Part shown: positions 17,100 through 27,111 of the stretch, in pieces | How the letters are laid out: every line of letters begins with the position of its first letter | Position numbering within the stretch: the stretch's first letter is position 1 | Assembly (NCBI GenBank): GCA_029167225.1 | Contig: JARFNK010000015.1 | Location: 1-64,000, forward strand | DNA: 64,000 nucleotides | Source: Sphingobium arseniciresistens | GTDB lineage: Bacteria > Pseudomonadota > Alphaproteobacteria > Sphingomonadales > Sphingomonadaceae | Direction of reading: 5' to 3' | Made by a program: the position numbers and the translations under genes | Notes under the pieces: model-generated | The model's database searches: none | What the model was told of the DNA's origin: nothing | The model's input: only the letters and a program-made list of their open reading frames with translations

Positions 17100-17678
17100 T
17101 TATCTTTCCCAGATCGATACAAGCTGGTCATAATCTGGCCTTGGGCGTTCGCTTTGCGCACCATTCGCACTGCCGATGAAGATGAACCCGGCGATCCGTT
17201 CTTCCGCCGAGCCGAATGCATCGCGCACGCTCTCATTATAGCTGGGCCAGCCGGTCAGCCAGCCGCCCAGAAAGCCCATCGCATGGGCGGCGTGCAGCAG
17301 GTTCATGATCGCCGCGCCGACCGAAAGCTCCTGTTCCCACACCGGGATATGGCTGCTGCGCTTGGGCGAGGAGAGGGCGACGATCAGCGTTGGTGCCTGA
17401 TGCGCGAACTGGTGCATCGCCTCGATCTCCAGCCTCCCGGCCTCCGGCTTTTCCGCGCGATAGGCCTCCTCCAGCAGGGTCGCGAGTGCGGCGCGCTGCT
17501 GCGGCTGCACGATCACGAAGCGCCAGGGGAACAGCTTGCCATGGTCGGGCGTGCGGCCGGCGATTTCCAGCATGGTGCGCAGTTGCGCTTCATCCGGGCC
17601 GGGCGCGACAAGATCGCGGGGCTTGCCGGAGCGGCGGGTGCGGAGCAGGGCGAGCGGGTCTGAGCGGTCGTTGAACAT
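17100..17678 (-). CDS. Nitroreductase-family flavoprotein (YdjA-like)
   Basis: This is an FMN-dependent oxidoreductase of the nitroreductase fold. The 192-residue protein has the N-terminal FMN-binding pattern LLRTRRSGKPRDLVAPGP, then IAGRTPDHGKLFPWRFVIV. The middle IPVWEQELSVGAAIMNLLHAAHAMGFLGGWLTGWP and the terminal IAGFIFIGSA are typical of the YdjA group. ATG 17678 (MFNDRSDPLALL) is the best start; the frame extends upstream without family similarity. It is divergent from the POT transporter gene. The natural substrate is not evident. Confidence 0.88.
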   Translation of the reverse strand: MFNDRSDPLALLRTRRSGKPRDLVAPGPDEAQLRTMLEIAGRTPDHGKLFPWRFVIVQPQQRAALATLLEEAYRAEKPEAGRLEIEAMHQFAHQAPTLIVALSSPKRSSHIPVWEQELSVGAAIMNLLHAAHAMGFLGGWLTGWPSYNESVRDAFGSAEERIAGFIFIGSANGAQSERPRPDYDQLVSIWER

Positions 17679-17873
17679 GGATGACAAATGGCGGCACGCG
17701 GGCCGCCGCGCAAGTCGCTTTGCATGGGGTGCCAGCGGGCGATGCGATCGCAATCGCGCTGCTGCCGATTGAAATTATGTTCTTCACACGCGCAATTTTC
17801 GCGCTAGGCTGGCGGCATTGGGGCAGGCGCCAAAGCGCCGCCCGTCAGGGACAATCAACGGGAAGAGCGCCTG

Positions 17874-19430
17874 ATGGCAAAGACAGATGCGGGCCGGCCG
17901 GACATGAACGGCACGCAAGGGCAGGGCGCGCAGGGAACATGGCTTGGACATCCCAAGGGCTTGTTCCTGCTGTTCTTCGGCGAGATGTGGGAGCGCTTTT
18001 CCTTCTATGGCATGCGGGCGCTGCTGATCTTCTACCTGACCAAGCATTTCCTGTTTTCCGACCGCGAAGCCAGCCTGACCTACGGCGCGTACATGTCGCT
18101 GATTTACATCAGCCCGCTGGTGGGCGGCTATCTGGCGGATCGCTACCTGGGTGCGCGCAAGGCTGTGCTGTTCGGCGGCATCACCATCGCGGCGGGGCAT
18201 CTGCTGCTGGGGATAGAGGGCGATCAGGGCGCCGGCGGCGCGGCGCTCGACATATTCTGGCTGGGGCTGGCGACGGTGATCGTGGGCACCGGCTTCCTGA
18301 AGGCCAATATCTCGGCGCTGGTCGGCCAGCTCTATCCGCGCGACGATGTCCGCCGCGACCCGGCCTATACGATCTTCTACATGGGCATCAACACCGGCTC
18401 CGCTATCGGCCCGATCATCTGCGGCTATCTGGGTGAGGTCTATGGCTGGTCGCTGGGCTTCGGCGCGGCGTCGGTCGGCATGATCGCGGGCGTCATCGGC
18501 TTTGCGCTGGGGCGGAAGCTGCTGAACGGCGCGGGCGAGCCGCCGGACCCGGCGGCGCTCAAGGCCAGGCCCTTCGGCCTGCTCAGCCGCGAATGGCTGG
18601 TCTATCTCGGCAGCGTCGGCGGCATTGGCCTTACCTGGTGGCTGATCCAGAATGAGCGCGCGGTGGGCGGGTTGCTGCTGGTGTCCGTCGCGCTGATGGT
18701 CGCCTACCTGCTGTACGAGGCGCTGGCCAAGCTGGACCGGGAGGGGCGCAACCGGCTGTTCGCCGCGCTGTTCCTGCTGGCGCTCAACCCGCTGTTCTGG
18801 GGATTGTACGAGCAGACCGGATCGTCGCTCAACCTGTTCACCGATCGCCATGTCGACCGGGTGATGTTCGGGTGGAGCGTGCCCGCGTCGCTCTTTCAGT
18901 CGGTCAACGCCATCTTCATCCTGCTGCTCGGGCCGGTCTTCGCCTGGGGCTGGCTGGCGCTGGGGCGGCGCAATCTGGAGCCGTCGGCGCCGGCGAAATT
19001 CGGGCTGGGGATCATCTTCGTGGGCGCGGGCTTCCTGGTGCTGGTGGCCGGCGCGACGATGGTGGGCCGCGACGCGCTGACCCCGGTGATCTTCATCTTC
19101 CTGCTCTACCTGCTGCACACCATGGGCGAACTGTCGCTCTCGCCCGTGGGGCTTTCGGCGATGTCGAAGCTGGCGCCGGCGCGGATGCTGGGGCTCATCA
19201 TGGGTATCTGGTTCCTCGCCATGGCGGGCGGCGAATATGTCGCCGGCATGATCGCGGCGGCGACGGGCGGCGACGGCGTGGAGAAGAGCGCCGACGCTGC
19301 CGGGCGGGTGCTGGACGTCTACAGCCGCATCGGCTGGATCGCGGTGGTCGCCGGCGTGGCCGTAATGGCGGTGGCGCCGCTGGTGAAGCGGTTGATGCAC
19401 CTCGATACGCTGGGGAAGGGCGAGGGGTGA
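17874..19430 (+). CDS. POT-family proton-coupled oligopeptide transporter
   Basis: This is a major-facilitator transporter for di- and tripeptides driven by protons. The 518-residue protein has about 14 membrane helices. It carries the family signatures FFGEMWERFSFYGMRALLIFYLT (the ExxERF-like motif in helix 1), the loop YLADRYLGARKAVLFGG, and FYMGINTGSAIGPIICGYLGE in helix 5. The start at ATG 17874 has GGGAAGAG in front. It is transcribed alone, divergent from the nitroreductase gene. Confidence 0.92.
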   Translation: MAKTDAGRPDMNGTQGQGAQGTWLGHPKGLFLLFFGEMWERFSFYGMRALLIFYLTKHFLFSDREASLTYGAYMSLIYISPLVGGYLADRYLGARKAVLFGGITIAAGHLLLGIEGDQGAGGAALDIFWLGLATVIVGTGFLKANISALVGQLYPRDDVRRDPAYTIFYMGINTGSAIGPIICGYLGEVYGWSLGFGAASVGMIAGVIGFALGRKLLNGAGEPPDPAALKARPFGLLSREWLVYLGSVGGIGLTWWLIQNERAVGGLLLVSVALMVAYLLYEALAKLDREGRNRLFAALFLLALNPLFWGLYEQTGSSLNLFTDRHVDRVMFGWSVPASLFQSVNAIFILLLGPVFAWGWLALGRRNLEPSAPAKFGLGIIFVGAGFLVLVAGATMVGRDALTPVIFIFLLYLLHTMGELSLSPVGLSAMSKLAPARMLGLIMGIWFLAMAGGEYVAGMIAAATGGDGVEKSADAAGRVLDVYSRIGWIAVVAGVAVMAVAPLVKRLMHLDTLGKGEG

Positions 19431-19464
19431 TCGGCCTGGAGCCGGGCAGGCAATCACGGCGGTA

Positions 19465-19484
19465 ACCCTGCACATGCGCAGGGT
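19465..19484 (+). terminator. Possible hairpin after the POT transporter
   Basis: ACCCTGC (19465-19471) and GCAGGGT (19478-19484) form a 7-bp stem with a six-base loop, 35 bases after the transporter stop. There is no T tract, so termination is uncertain. The rest of 19431-19660 shows no gene. Confidence 0.35.
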
Positions 19485-19660
19485 GGAAGGCGGGCGCAGG
19501 CTTCGCCGCTTCGCGCAGCAACGCACTCGCCAATCCGTCGCTCTGGCAAAAGAAAACGCACCCCATGCACTTTGGATGCGCGGCGGAAAAACTCGGTAGG
19601 CAACAGGAGATACGCTTGCTAAGCGCTTGAATGAATGACGCTTAATGGATGGTGTGAGAG

Positions 19661-20452
19661 ATGGTCGATAAACCTGGTCGAGGCGATGAACTGGCTATGC
19701 TCTCCCCATATGCAGAACCGCGATCAGTGACATCCGCAGACGAATGCTATTTCTATCATACGATGGATGTGCCCGGTCACGGCACGATCAGGGGCGAATG
19801 GGATCTTCGCGGGTCGATCGACAAATATCTCGGCGGCTTCGATTTCGCGGGCAAGCGCGTTCTGGATGTGGGCGCTGCATCGGGCATCCTGAGCTTCCAC
19901 ATCGAGAAGCAGGGGGCTTCGGTCGTCTCGTTCGACCTCTCCGAGAATTTCGACTGGGACATCGTGCCTTTCGCTGAAAATGACAACGAGCGGACCCGGA
20001 ACGAGAGGCGTAGCCATCTTCGGAAAATCAACAATGGCTACTGGCTGTGCCATCAGGCCTTCCAGTCACAGGCGAAGATGGTCAATGGCGTTGTCTACGA
20101 CATTCCTGCTTCGATTGGGCCGGTCGATGTCGCTGTTTTCGGAAGCATATTGCTTCACCTGAGAGATCCCTTCCTTGCGCTGGAAAATGCCGCAAGGCTT
20201 ACGCAGGAAGCCATCATCGTTTCCGACCTCTCGCCGTTCGGGAAGTTCGCGAGCAAATTCAAGCGCAACCCGCGCTTCATGCCGCGCAGTCTTCAGCCCG
20301 ATGGCATCAACGATGGATGGTTCAGGCTCCCGCCGCTGCTCGTGCAGGAATATCTTGGGATCCTGGGCTTCAAAAATCACACGATCACATGGAACGACTT
20401 CAAATATGGGGATCGTGTCCGCCCGATATACACGATCATAGCGCGCAGGTAA
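19661..20452 (+). CDS. Class I SAM-dependent methyltransferase, lower GC than neighbours
   Basis: This 263-residue protein has a Rossmann methyltransferase core: motif I VLDVGAASGILSFHIEKQG at about 65-85, an acidic strand-2 end VVSFDLSE, and the later VDVAVFGSILLHLRDPFLALENAARL and EAIIVSDLSPFGK. The overall pattern recalls CmoB/DUF1698-like methyltransferases, but I cannot name the substrate. Its composition is visibly more AT-rich than the flanking genes, which suggests more recent acquisition. It ends one base before the convergent AgcS gene ends. The ribosome site is weak (GTGTGAGAG). Confidence 0.8.
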   Translation: MVDKPGRGDELAMLSPYAEPRSVTSADECYFYHTMDVPGHGTIRGEWDLRGSIDKYLGGFDFAGKRVLDVGAASGILSFHIEKQGASVVSFDLSENFDWDIVPFAENDNERTRNERRSHLRKINNGYWLCHQAFQSQAKMVNGVVYDIPASIGPVDVAVFGSILLHLRDPFLALENAARLTQEAIIVSDLSPFGKFASKFKRNPRFMPRSLQPDGINDGWFRLPPLLVQEYLGILGFKNHTITWNDFKYGDRVRPIYTIIARR

Positions 20453-20453
20453 T

Positions 20454-21827
20454 CTACCCGGCCTTCACCCGCGCCCAATAGGCCGCCACATCCTGCCGCA
20501 ATTCGCCCGCGCACAGGTACAGCGCGATCACGTTCGGGATAGCCATCAGGAAGAAGCTGCAATCCACGATGTCGATCACCCGGCCAAGGTCGATGACGGC
20601 GGCGGGGGGCAGGGCGATGACGTAGAGGATCTTGTAGCTCCACTGCGCGCGGGGGCCGTGGCCGAAGAGATAGCCCCAGGCCTGAAGCCCATAGAAGCCC
20701 CATGCCACCAGCGTCGAATAGGCGAAGAGGAACACCGCGACCGCGAGGATATAGGGGAACCAGGGCGAGACCTTGGCGAAGGCGGCGGAGGTGATGGCGA
20801 TGCCCTGCAGCCCGCTATCCCATGTGCCCGCGACGACGAGGGCGAGCCCGCCCAGCGCGCAGACGATCATCGTGCCGAGCAGCGGCTCCAGCAGCGCGAC
20901 CATGCCTTCGGACACCGGCTCGTCGGTGCGGGCGAGGCTGTGCGCCATCACCGCCGAACCCACGCCCGCCTCGCTGGCGAAGACCGCGCGGCGCATCCCC
21001 GCGACGAACGCGCCCACCGCGCCGCCCGCCGCCGCCGTGCCGTTCCACGCGCCGTCCCAGATTTGCGCCAATGCGCCGGGCACAGCGCCGGCGTGCAGCA
21101 CGAGGATGGCGATCACGCCGGCCAGGTAGACCGCGACCTTGAGCGGGGTCAGCCGCTTGGCGACCTCGCCCAGCCATGCCGCGCCGCCCAGCGTCACCAT
21201 GGCGACGGCGGCGGCGAGGAAGACGCCGTATCCCCAGCCGCTGGTGATCCCGGTGACGGCGGAGACCTGCGCGAAGCTCTGGTTCACCTGCACCATCGGG
21301 ATGGCGCCGAAGAGCGCGAAGAAGGCGTAGAAGCCGCCGAGCGCGACGCCGAGGCGCGGCCAGCCGCGCTGCGCGAGCACGGATTTGAGCACATACATCG
21401 GCCCGCCATGGGCATGGCCGCGCGAGTCCATCACGCGATATTTGAGGCCCAGCGTCACCTCCGCCATCTTCACCGTCATCGCGAACCAGCCGATGACGAA
21501 CATCCACAGGATCGCACCGGGCCCGCCCATGGTGAGCGCCACCGCGACGCCGGCGATATTGCCAAGGCCGATGGTGCCCGAAAGCGCGGTGGCGAGCGCG
21601 CCGAACTGGCTGACATCGCCGCTGGCCTCGCCCTTGGCCGGCTGGTGCCTGAGCACGCGAAAGGCGTGGCCGACCGCGCGGATATTGGGGAAGCCGAGCC
21701 AGACGGTGAAGAACAGCATCGGCAGCGCCAGATAGAGCACGATCAGCTCGATCTGCACGCCCAGCAGCGGCACTTTGAAGAAGACGGCGGCGGAGAGCGC
21801 ATCCACGGCGCGGTTCAGCGTTTCCAT
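20454..21827 (-). CDS. Alanine/glycine:cation symporter (AgcS family)
   Basis: This is a sodium- or proton-coupled small amino acid importer in the inner membrane. The 457-residue protein has about 10-11 helices. It carries AgcS signatures: LFFTVWLGFPNIRAVGHAFRVL, the substrate-site segment ALSGTIGLGNIAGVAVALTMGGPGAILWM, GGPMYVLK, RRAVFASEAGVGSAVMAHSLA and FAYSTLVAWGFYG. ATG 21827 (METLNRAVDAL) matches family starts; the frame extends 13 codons further. It is divergent from glmM, 85 bases away, so that gap should hold both promoters. Confidence 0.92.
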   Translation of the reverse strand: METLNRAVDALSAAVFFKVPLLGVQIELIVLYLALPMLFFTVWLGFPNIRAVGHAFRVLRHQPAKGEASGDVSQFGALATALSGTIGLGNIAGVAVALTMGGPGAILWMFVIGWFAMTVKMAEVTLGLKYRVMDSRGHAHGGPMYVLKSVLAQRGWPRLGVALGGFYAFFALFGAIPMVQVNQSFAQVSAVTGITSGWGYGVFLAAAVAMVTLGGAAWLGEVAKRLTPLKVAVYLAGVIAILVLHAGAVPGALAQIWDGAWNGTAAAGGAVGAFVAGMRRAVFASEAGVGSAVMAHSLARTDEPVSEGMVALLEPLLGTMIVCALGGLALVVAGTWDSGLQGIAITSAAFAKVSPWFPYILAVAVFLFAYSTLVAWGFYGLQAWGYLFGHGPRAQWSYKILYVIALPPAAVIDLGRVIDIVDCSFFLMAIPNVIALYLCAGELRQDVAAYWARVKAG

Positions 21828-21912
21828 CGCCGCACATTTAGGGGAGGCCGGTGGAATGTCGATCAAAGATTGCTTATAGAGCCCGGTTCCAAACAGAAGC
21901 GGTTACGGCAAC

Positions 21913-23253
21913 ATGAGCAGGAAATATTTCGGCACCGACGGTATCCGGGGGCGCACCAACCAATATCCGATGACGGCCGAACTGGCGATGAAGGTCGGCA
22001 TGGCGGCGGGCAAGCATTTCCTGCGCGGCAAGCATCGCCATCGCGTGGTGATCGGCAAGGATACGCGGCTGTCGGGCTATATGGTCGAGAACGCGCTGGT
22101 CGCGGGCTTTACCGCCGTCGGCATGGACGTGGTGCAGTTCGGGCCGATCCCGACGCCGGCCGTGGCGATGCTCGCCCATTCGATGCGCGCCGACCTGGGC
22201 GTGATGATCTCTGCCAGCCACAATCCCTATTATGACAATGGCATCAAGCTGTTCGGGCCGGACGGCTACAAGCTGTCGGACGAGGACGAGCTGAAGATCG
22301 AGGCGCTGCTGGGCGAGGAGATTGCGCTGGCGCCCTCCACCGACATCGGCCGGGCGCGCCGGGTCGAGGATGCGCGCGGGCGCTATATCCATGCGGTCAA
22401 GTCCAGCTTTCCCGCCGACCTGCGGCTGGATGGGCTCAAGATCGTGATCGATTGCGCCAATGGCGCCGCCTATCAGGTCGCGCCGTCCGCCCTGTGGGAA
22501 CTGGGCGCGGAGGTGATCGCCGTGGGCGTGACGCCCAATGGCACCAACATCAACGATGGCTGCGGATCGACCGCGCCGGCGCTCTGCCAGGAAACCGTGG
22601 TCGCGTCCGGCGCGCATATCGGCATCGCGCTCGATGGCGACGCGGACCGGCTGATCGTGGTCGACGAGCAGGGGCAGATCGTCGACGGCGACCAGATCAT
22701 GGCGCTGATCGCGGCCAACTGGGCGCGCGAGGGCACGCTGCGCGGCGGCGGGCTGGTGGCGACGGTGATGTCGAACCTTGGCCTTGAGCGCTTCCTTGGC
22801 AGGCAGGGGATCGCGCTGGAGCGGACCAGCGTGGGCGACCGCTATGTGCTGGAGCGGATGCGCAGCGGCGGCTTCAATGTCGGCGGCGAGCAGTCCGGCC
22901 ACATGATCCTCTCCGATTATGCGACGACCGGCGACGGCACCATCGCCGCGCTGCAGGTGCTGGCCGCGCTGATCCGGTCGGGCAAGCCGGCGAGCGAGCT
23001 GCTGCATCAGTTCGATCCAGTGCCGCAATTGCTCAAGAATGTGCGCTTCTCAGGCGGGAAGCCGCTGGAGCATGAGGATGTGAAGCGCACCATCGCACAG
23101 GCAGAGGCGGAGCTGGCGGGCTCCGGCCGGCTGGTGATCCGGCCTTCGGGGACGGAGCCGCTGATCCGCGTGATGGCGGAGGGCGACAAGGCCGATCAGG
23201 TGAAGGACGTGGTCGAGCGCATCTGCGCGGCGGTCGAGAAGGTGGCGGCGTGA
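21913..23253 (+). CDS. glmM: Phosphoglucosamine mutase
   Basis: GlmM converts glucosamine-6-phosphate to glucosamine-1-phosphate on the route to UDP-GlcNAc, feeding peptidoglycan and LPS. The 446-residue protein has all four phosphohexomutase motifs. These are the phosphoserine loop [14 protein letters not shown] with Ser102, the metal loop [13 protein letters not shown], the sugar loop GGEQSGHMI, and the phosphate loop [15 protein letters not shown]. The N-terminal FGTDGIRGR is standard. The gene stands alone, ahead of a palindromic repeat. Confidence 0.98.
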   Translation: MSRKYFGTDGIRGRTNQYPMTAELAMKVGMAAGKHFLRGKHRHRVVIGKDTRLSGYMVENALVAGFTAVGMDVVQFGPIPTPAVAMLAHSMRADLGVMISASHNPYYDNGIKLFGPDGYKLSDEDELKIEALLGEEIALAPSTDIGRARRVEDARGRYIHAVKSSFPADLRLDGLKIVIDCANGAAYQVAPSALWELGAEVIAVGVTPNGTNINDGCGSTAPALCQETVVASGAHIGIALDGDADRLIVVDEQGQIVDGDQIMALIAANWAREGTLRGGGLVATVMSNLGLERFLGRQGIALERTSVGDRYVLERMRSGGFNVGGEQSGHMILSDYATTGDGTIAALQVLAALIRSGKPASELLHQFDPVPQLLKNVRFSGGKPLEHEDVKRTIAQAEAELAGSGRLVIRPSGTEPLIRVMAEGDKADQVKDVVERICAAVEKVAA

Positions 23254-23289
23254 GCCTGGCGCTTTTCCGTCATCCCCGCGACCTTTACT

Positions 23290-23378
23290 GTCATCCCCGC
23301 GCAGGCGGGGATCCATCTCCCCAGCGTAGCGCCTGGCGCGCCTTATGGGAGATGGGTTCACGCCTGCGCGGGAATGAC
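23290..23378. repeat. REP-like palindromic element, family 1, full copy
   Basis: The left arm, GTCATCCCCGCGCAGGCGGGG then ATCCATCTCC, and the right arm, GGAGATGGGTTCACGCCTGC then GCGGGAATGAC, are inverted copies around a variable centre. A further partial arm, CCGTCATCCCCGCG, starts at about 23268. It lies between glmM and the DUF1272 gene and ends within a few bases of an upstream in-frame ATG. The same element in reverse orientation sits inside murD at 44398-44488. Confidence 0.85.
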
Positions 23379-23394
23379 TGCCGTGGAGCCGAAA

Positions 23395-23619
23395 ATGCTT
23401 GAAATGCGCCCCGACTGCGAACGCTGCGGCACCGATCTGCCCGCCGACGCGCCCGGCGCGTTCATCTGTTCGTTCGAATGCACCTATTGCGCGCCCTGCG
23501 CCGAGGCGCTGGATGATCGTTGCCCCAATTGCGGCGGCGAGCTGATGGACCGGCCGGCGCGGGTGGGCGATGTGCTGAAGCGCAACCCGGCCTCGACGCA
23601 GCGGAAATATAAGGGGTGA
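23395..23619 (+). CDS. DUF1272 small zinc-ribbon-like protein
   Basis: This 74-residue protein matches DUF1272: MLEMRPDCERCGTDLP, then ICSFECTYCAPCAEA and CPNCGGELMDRPAR. Eight Cys residues in CxxC-type pairs suggest two zinc knuckles. No function is established. ATG 23395 has GTGGAG six bases upstream and is the family start; an in-frame ATG at 23374 lies in the edge of the upstream palindrome. Its stop overlaps the thiD start by four bases (GTGA), so the two genes are translationally coupled. Confidence 0.85.
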   Translation: MLEMRPDCERCGTDLPADAPGAFICSFECTYCAPCAEALDDRCPNCGGELMDRPARVGDVLKRNPASTQRKYKG

Positions 23620-24389
23620 GCATCGCGCGCATCCTTATCATCGCCGGATCGGACAGCGGCGGCGGCGCGGGCATTCAGGCGGACATCAAGACCGTGACGC
23701 TGCTGGGCGGCCATGCGATGACGGCGATCACCGCGATCACCGCGCAGAACACGCTGGGCGTGCAGGGCGTGCATCCGGTGCCGACCGACATGGTGATCGC
23801 GCAGATGGACAGCGTGATCGGCGACATCGGCGTCGATGCGGTGAAGATCGGCATGATCGGATCGGCCGCGACAGCCCATGCGGTGGCGCAGCGGCTGGAG
23901 GCACTCGCCGCCGCGCAGCCGGGCATCCCCATCGTCTTCGATCCGGTGATGGTCGCGACCAGCGGATCGCTGCTGGCCGATGACGACACGATCGCTGCGT
24001 TCGAGCGGTTGATGGCGATCGCCACCCTCGTCACGCCGAACATCCCGGAACTGGATGCGCTGGGCGGCGACGGGCTGGCCGCGCATTTCGGCACGCACCT
24101 GCTCGCCAAGGGCGGCCATGGCGACGGCGCGATGCTGACCGACCGGCTGATCGGGCCGGCCGGACCGCTCAAGGCGTGGAGCAATGCGCGCATCGACACG
24201 CAGCACAGCCATGGTACCGGCTGCACGCTGGCCAGCGCGATCGCGACCGGGCTGGGGCAGGGGCTGGACCTGCGCGAGGCGATCGAGCGGGCGCGCAAAT
24301 ATGTGCGCGAGGCGCTGACGCTGGCGCCCGGCCTTGGCGGCGGCCATGGCCCGATGGGCGTGCCCTTCGGCTTCCACGCCTATGCCTGA
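23616..24389 (+). CDS. thiD: Hydroxymethylpyrimidine / phosphomethylpyrimidine kinase
   Basis: ThiD phosphorylates HMP and HMP-phosphate in thiamin biosynthesis. The 257-residue protein has the ribokinase-like fold with [60 protein letters not shown] and the anion-hole [12 protein letters not shown]. The start is GTG 23616, overlapping the DUF1272 stop. It is followed closely by rnhB. No other thiamin gene or TPP riboswitch is visible nearby. Confidence 0.96.
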   Translation: MSIARILIIAGSDSGGGAGIQADIKTVTLLGGHAMTAITAITAQNTLGVQGVHPVPTDMVIAQMDSVIGDIGVDAVKIGMIGSAATAHAVAQRLEALAAAQPGIPIVFDPVMVATSGSLLADDDTIAAFERLMAIATLVTPNIPELDALGGDGLAAHFGTHLLAKGGHGDGAMLTDRLIGPAGPLKAWSNARIDTQHSHGTGCTLASAIATGLGQGLDLREAIERARKYVREALTLAPGLGGGHGPMGVPFGFHAYA

Positions 24390-24411
24390 TAGGCCGATGC
24401 CGGATAAGCCG

Positions 24412-25011
24412 ATGCCTGACTTCACCCATGAACTGCGCCATCATCCCGGCCTTGTCGCCGGGGTGGACGAGGCCGGGCGCGGGCCGCTGGCCGGGCCGGT
24501 GGTCGCCGCCGCCGTCATCCTTCGGCAGGAGGATTGCCCGGACGGCCTCAACGACAGCAAGAAGCTGTCGGCAGCGCGGCGTGCGCCGCTGGAGCGGGAG
24601 ATCAAGGCGCGGGCGCTGTGCTGGGGTATCGGCATCGCGAGCGTGGAGGAGATCGACAGCCTCAACATCCTGTGGGCGACGATGCTGGCGATGACACGCG
24701 CGGTCGAGGCGCTGGGCCGTGATTGCGCGCATGTGCTGGTGGACGGCAATCGCTGCCCGAAATGGCGCCATGCCTCGACCGCCATCGTCGAGGGGGACGC
24801 CAAGTGCCTCTCCATCGCCGCCGCATCCATCCTGGCCAAGGAAGAGCGGGACCGGATGATGGCCGCCGCCGCCATCGACCACCCGCATTATGGCTGGGCA
24901 AGCAACAAGGGCTATGGCAGCGCGCAGCACCTCGCCGCGCTGCGCGAACATGGGCCGACGCCGCTGCACCGGCGCAGCTTTGCCCCCGTCGCGCAGATGC
25001 TGCTGCTGTAG
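24412..25011 (+). CDS. rnhB: Ribonuclease HII
   Basis: RNase HII cuts the RNA strand of RNA/DNA hybrids and removes single ribonucleotides. The product of about 199 residues has the catalytic [27 protein letters not shown], and a later [25 protein letters not shown]. The start is ambiguous: ATGs at 24382, 24397 and 24412 begin three copies of MPD(R/K)P-like sequence, produced by a 15-base near-repeat over the thiD stop. I chose the last. rnhB next to ccrM is a known alphaproteobacterial arrangement. Confidence 0.94.
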   Translation: MPDFTHELRHHPGLVAGVDEAGRGPLAGPVVAAAVILRQEDCPDGLNDSKKLSAARRAPLEREIKARALCWGIGIASVEEIDSLNILWATMLAMTRAVEALGRDCAHVLVDGNRCPKWRHASTAIVEGDAKCLSIAAASILAKEERDRMMAAAAIDHPHYGWASNKGYGSAQHLAALREHGPTPLHRRSFAPVAQMLLL

Positions 25012-25089
25012 CGATATCTTCCCGCCGCCCTCGCCTGCCGAAGCGTCGCACGTCAGGATCGTGCCCGAACGTCATAGTGGGAGGGGATC

Positions 25090-25374
25090 ATGCTGGTCGA
25101 ACGGTCGGAAATCACGGTGCGCGAAGGAGCGGAGGCAGCATTTGCCGCCGCGATGAAGGCGACGGGCGTGCCGCTGCTGGAAGGCGCCGAGGGCGTCGTC
25201 GCGGTCCGTTTCGGGCAAGGGGTGGAAAACCCCGCCAAGTTCATCCTGCTGGTCGAGTGGGCGAGCATGGACGCCCATGTCGCCTTTAGCCAGGCGCCCA
25301 CTTTCCCCGATTTGCGCGCCGTGTTCGCCCCCTATTCCACCGGCTGCGCGATGGAGCATTTCCTGATGCAGTGA
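25090..25374 (+). CDS. Antibiotic biosynthesis monooxygenase (ABM) domain protein
   Basis: This 94-residue single-domain protein has the ferredoxin-like ABM fold pattern: an N-terminal strand LVERSEITVREGAEAAF, then GVVAVRFGQGVENPAKFILLVEWASMDAHVAF and a terminal FSTGCAMEHF-like strand. Members include small monooxygenases and heme- or quinone-handling proteins, and many have no known role. A GGGAGGGG ribosome site precedes the ATG. It lies between rnhB and ccrM, which are usually adjacent in related bacteria. Confidence 0.75.
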   Translation: MLVERSEITVREGAEAAFAAAMKATGVPLLEGAEGVVAVRFGQGVENPAKFILLVEWASMDAHVAFSQAPTFPDLRAVFAPYSTGCAMEHFLMQ

Positions 25375-25385
25375 TGACGATGCCC

Positions 25386-26852
<1,467 letters not shown>

Positions 26853-26960
26853 TCGGGGGGGGGCACAAAACCCGTTCGCGCGGCGCCCGGCGAGGGGCTG
26901 TTCTTCCCTGGGGGCGATCGAGACTCGTTCATAGGCATTGGACGCTTCGTTCCTCCCGCT

Positions 26961-26994
26961 CCTGGTCGTGTTCCCGCGAAGGCAGGAACAGGAC
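26961..26994. repeat. Partial REP-like palindrome, family 1
   Basis: CCTGGTCGTGTTCCCGCG and AAGGCAGGAACAGGAC form imperfect inverted arms related to the murD and glmM elements. It lies between ccrM and folP. The rest of 26853-27111 shows no gene. Confidence 0.5.
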
Positions 26995-27111
26995 AACGCG
27001 CCTTTCTTTTGCATTGGGCCGAATGTCGATTGGTCTTAGTAAGGGCGGGATTTTGAAGTCCGGGCAAGGCATGTGCCGAGCCCCGGACGGCTGGACGGAC
27101 ATTCTGGATTC

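Noticed and set aside
17679-17873. GCGCAATTTTCGCGC-like symmetry in the nitroreductase/POT intergenic region
   Set aside because: The symmetry is partial and cannot be tied to a known regulator. The region probably just holds divergent promoters.
20658-22235. Plus-strand frame of 525 codons opposite the AgcS gene and reaching into glmM
   Set aside because: It is antisense to a clear symporter, with His/Arg/Glu-rich translation lacking any fold signature.
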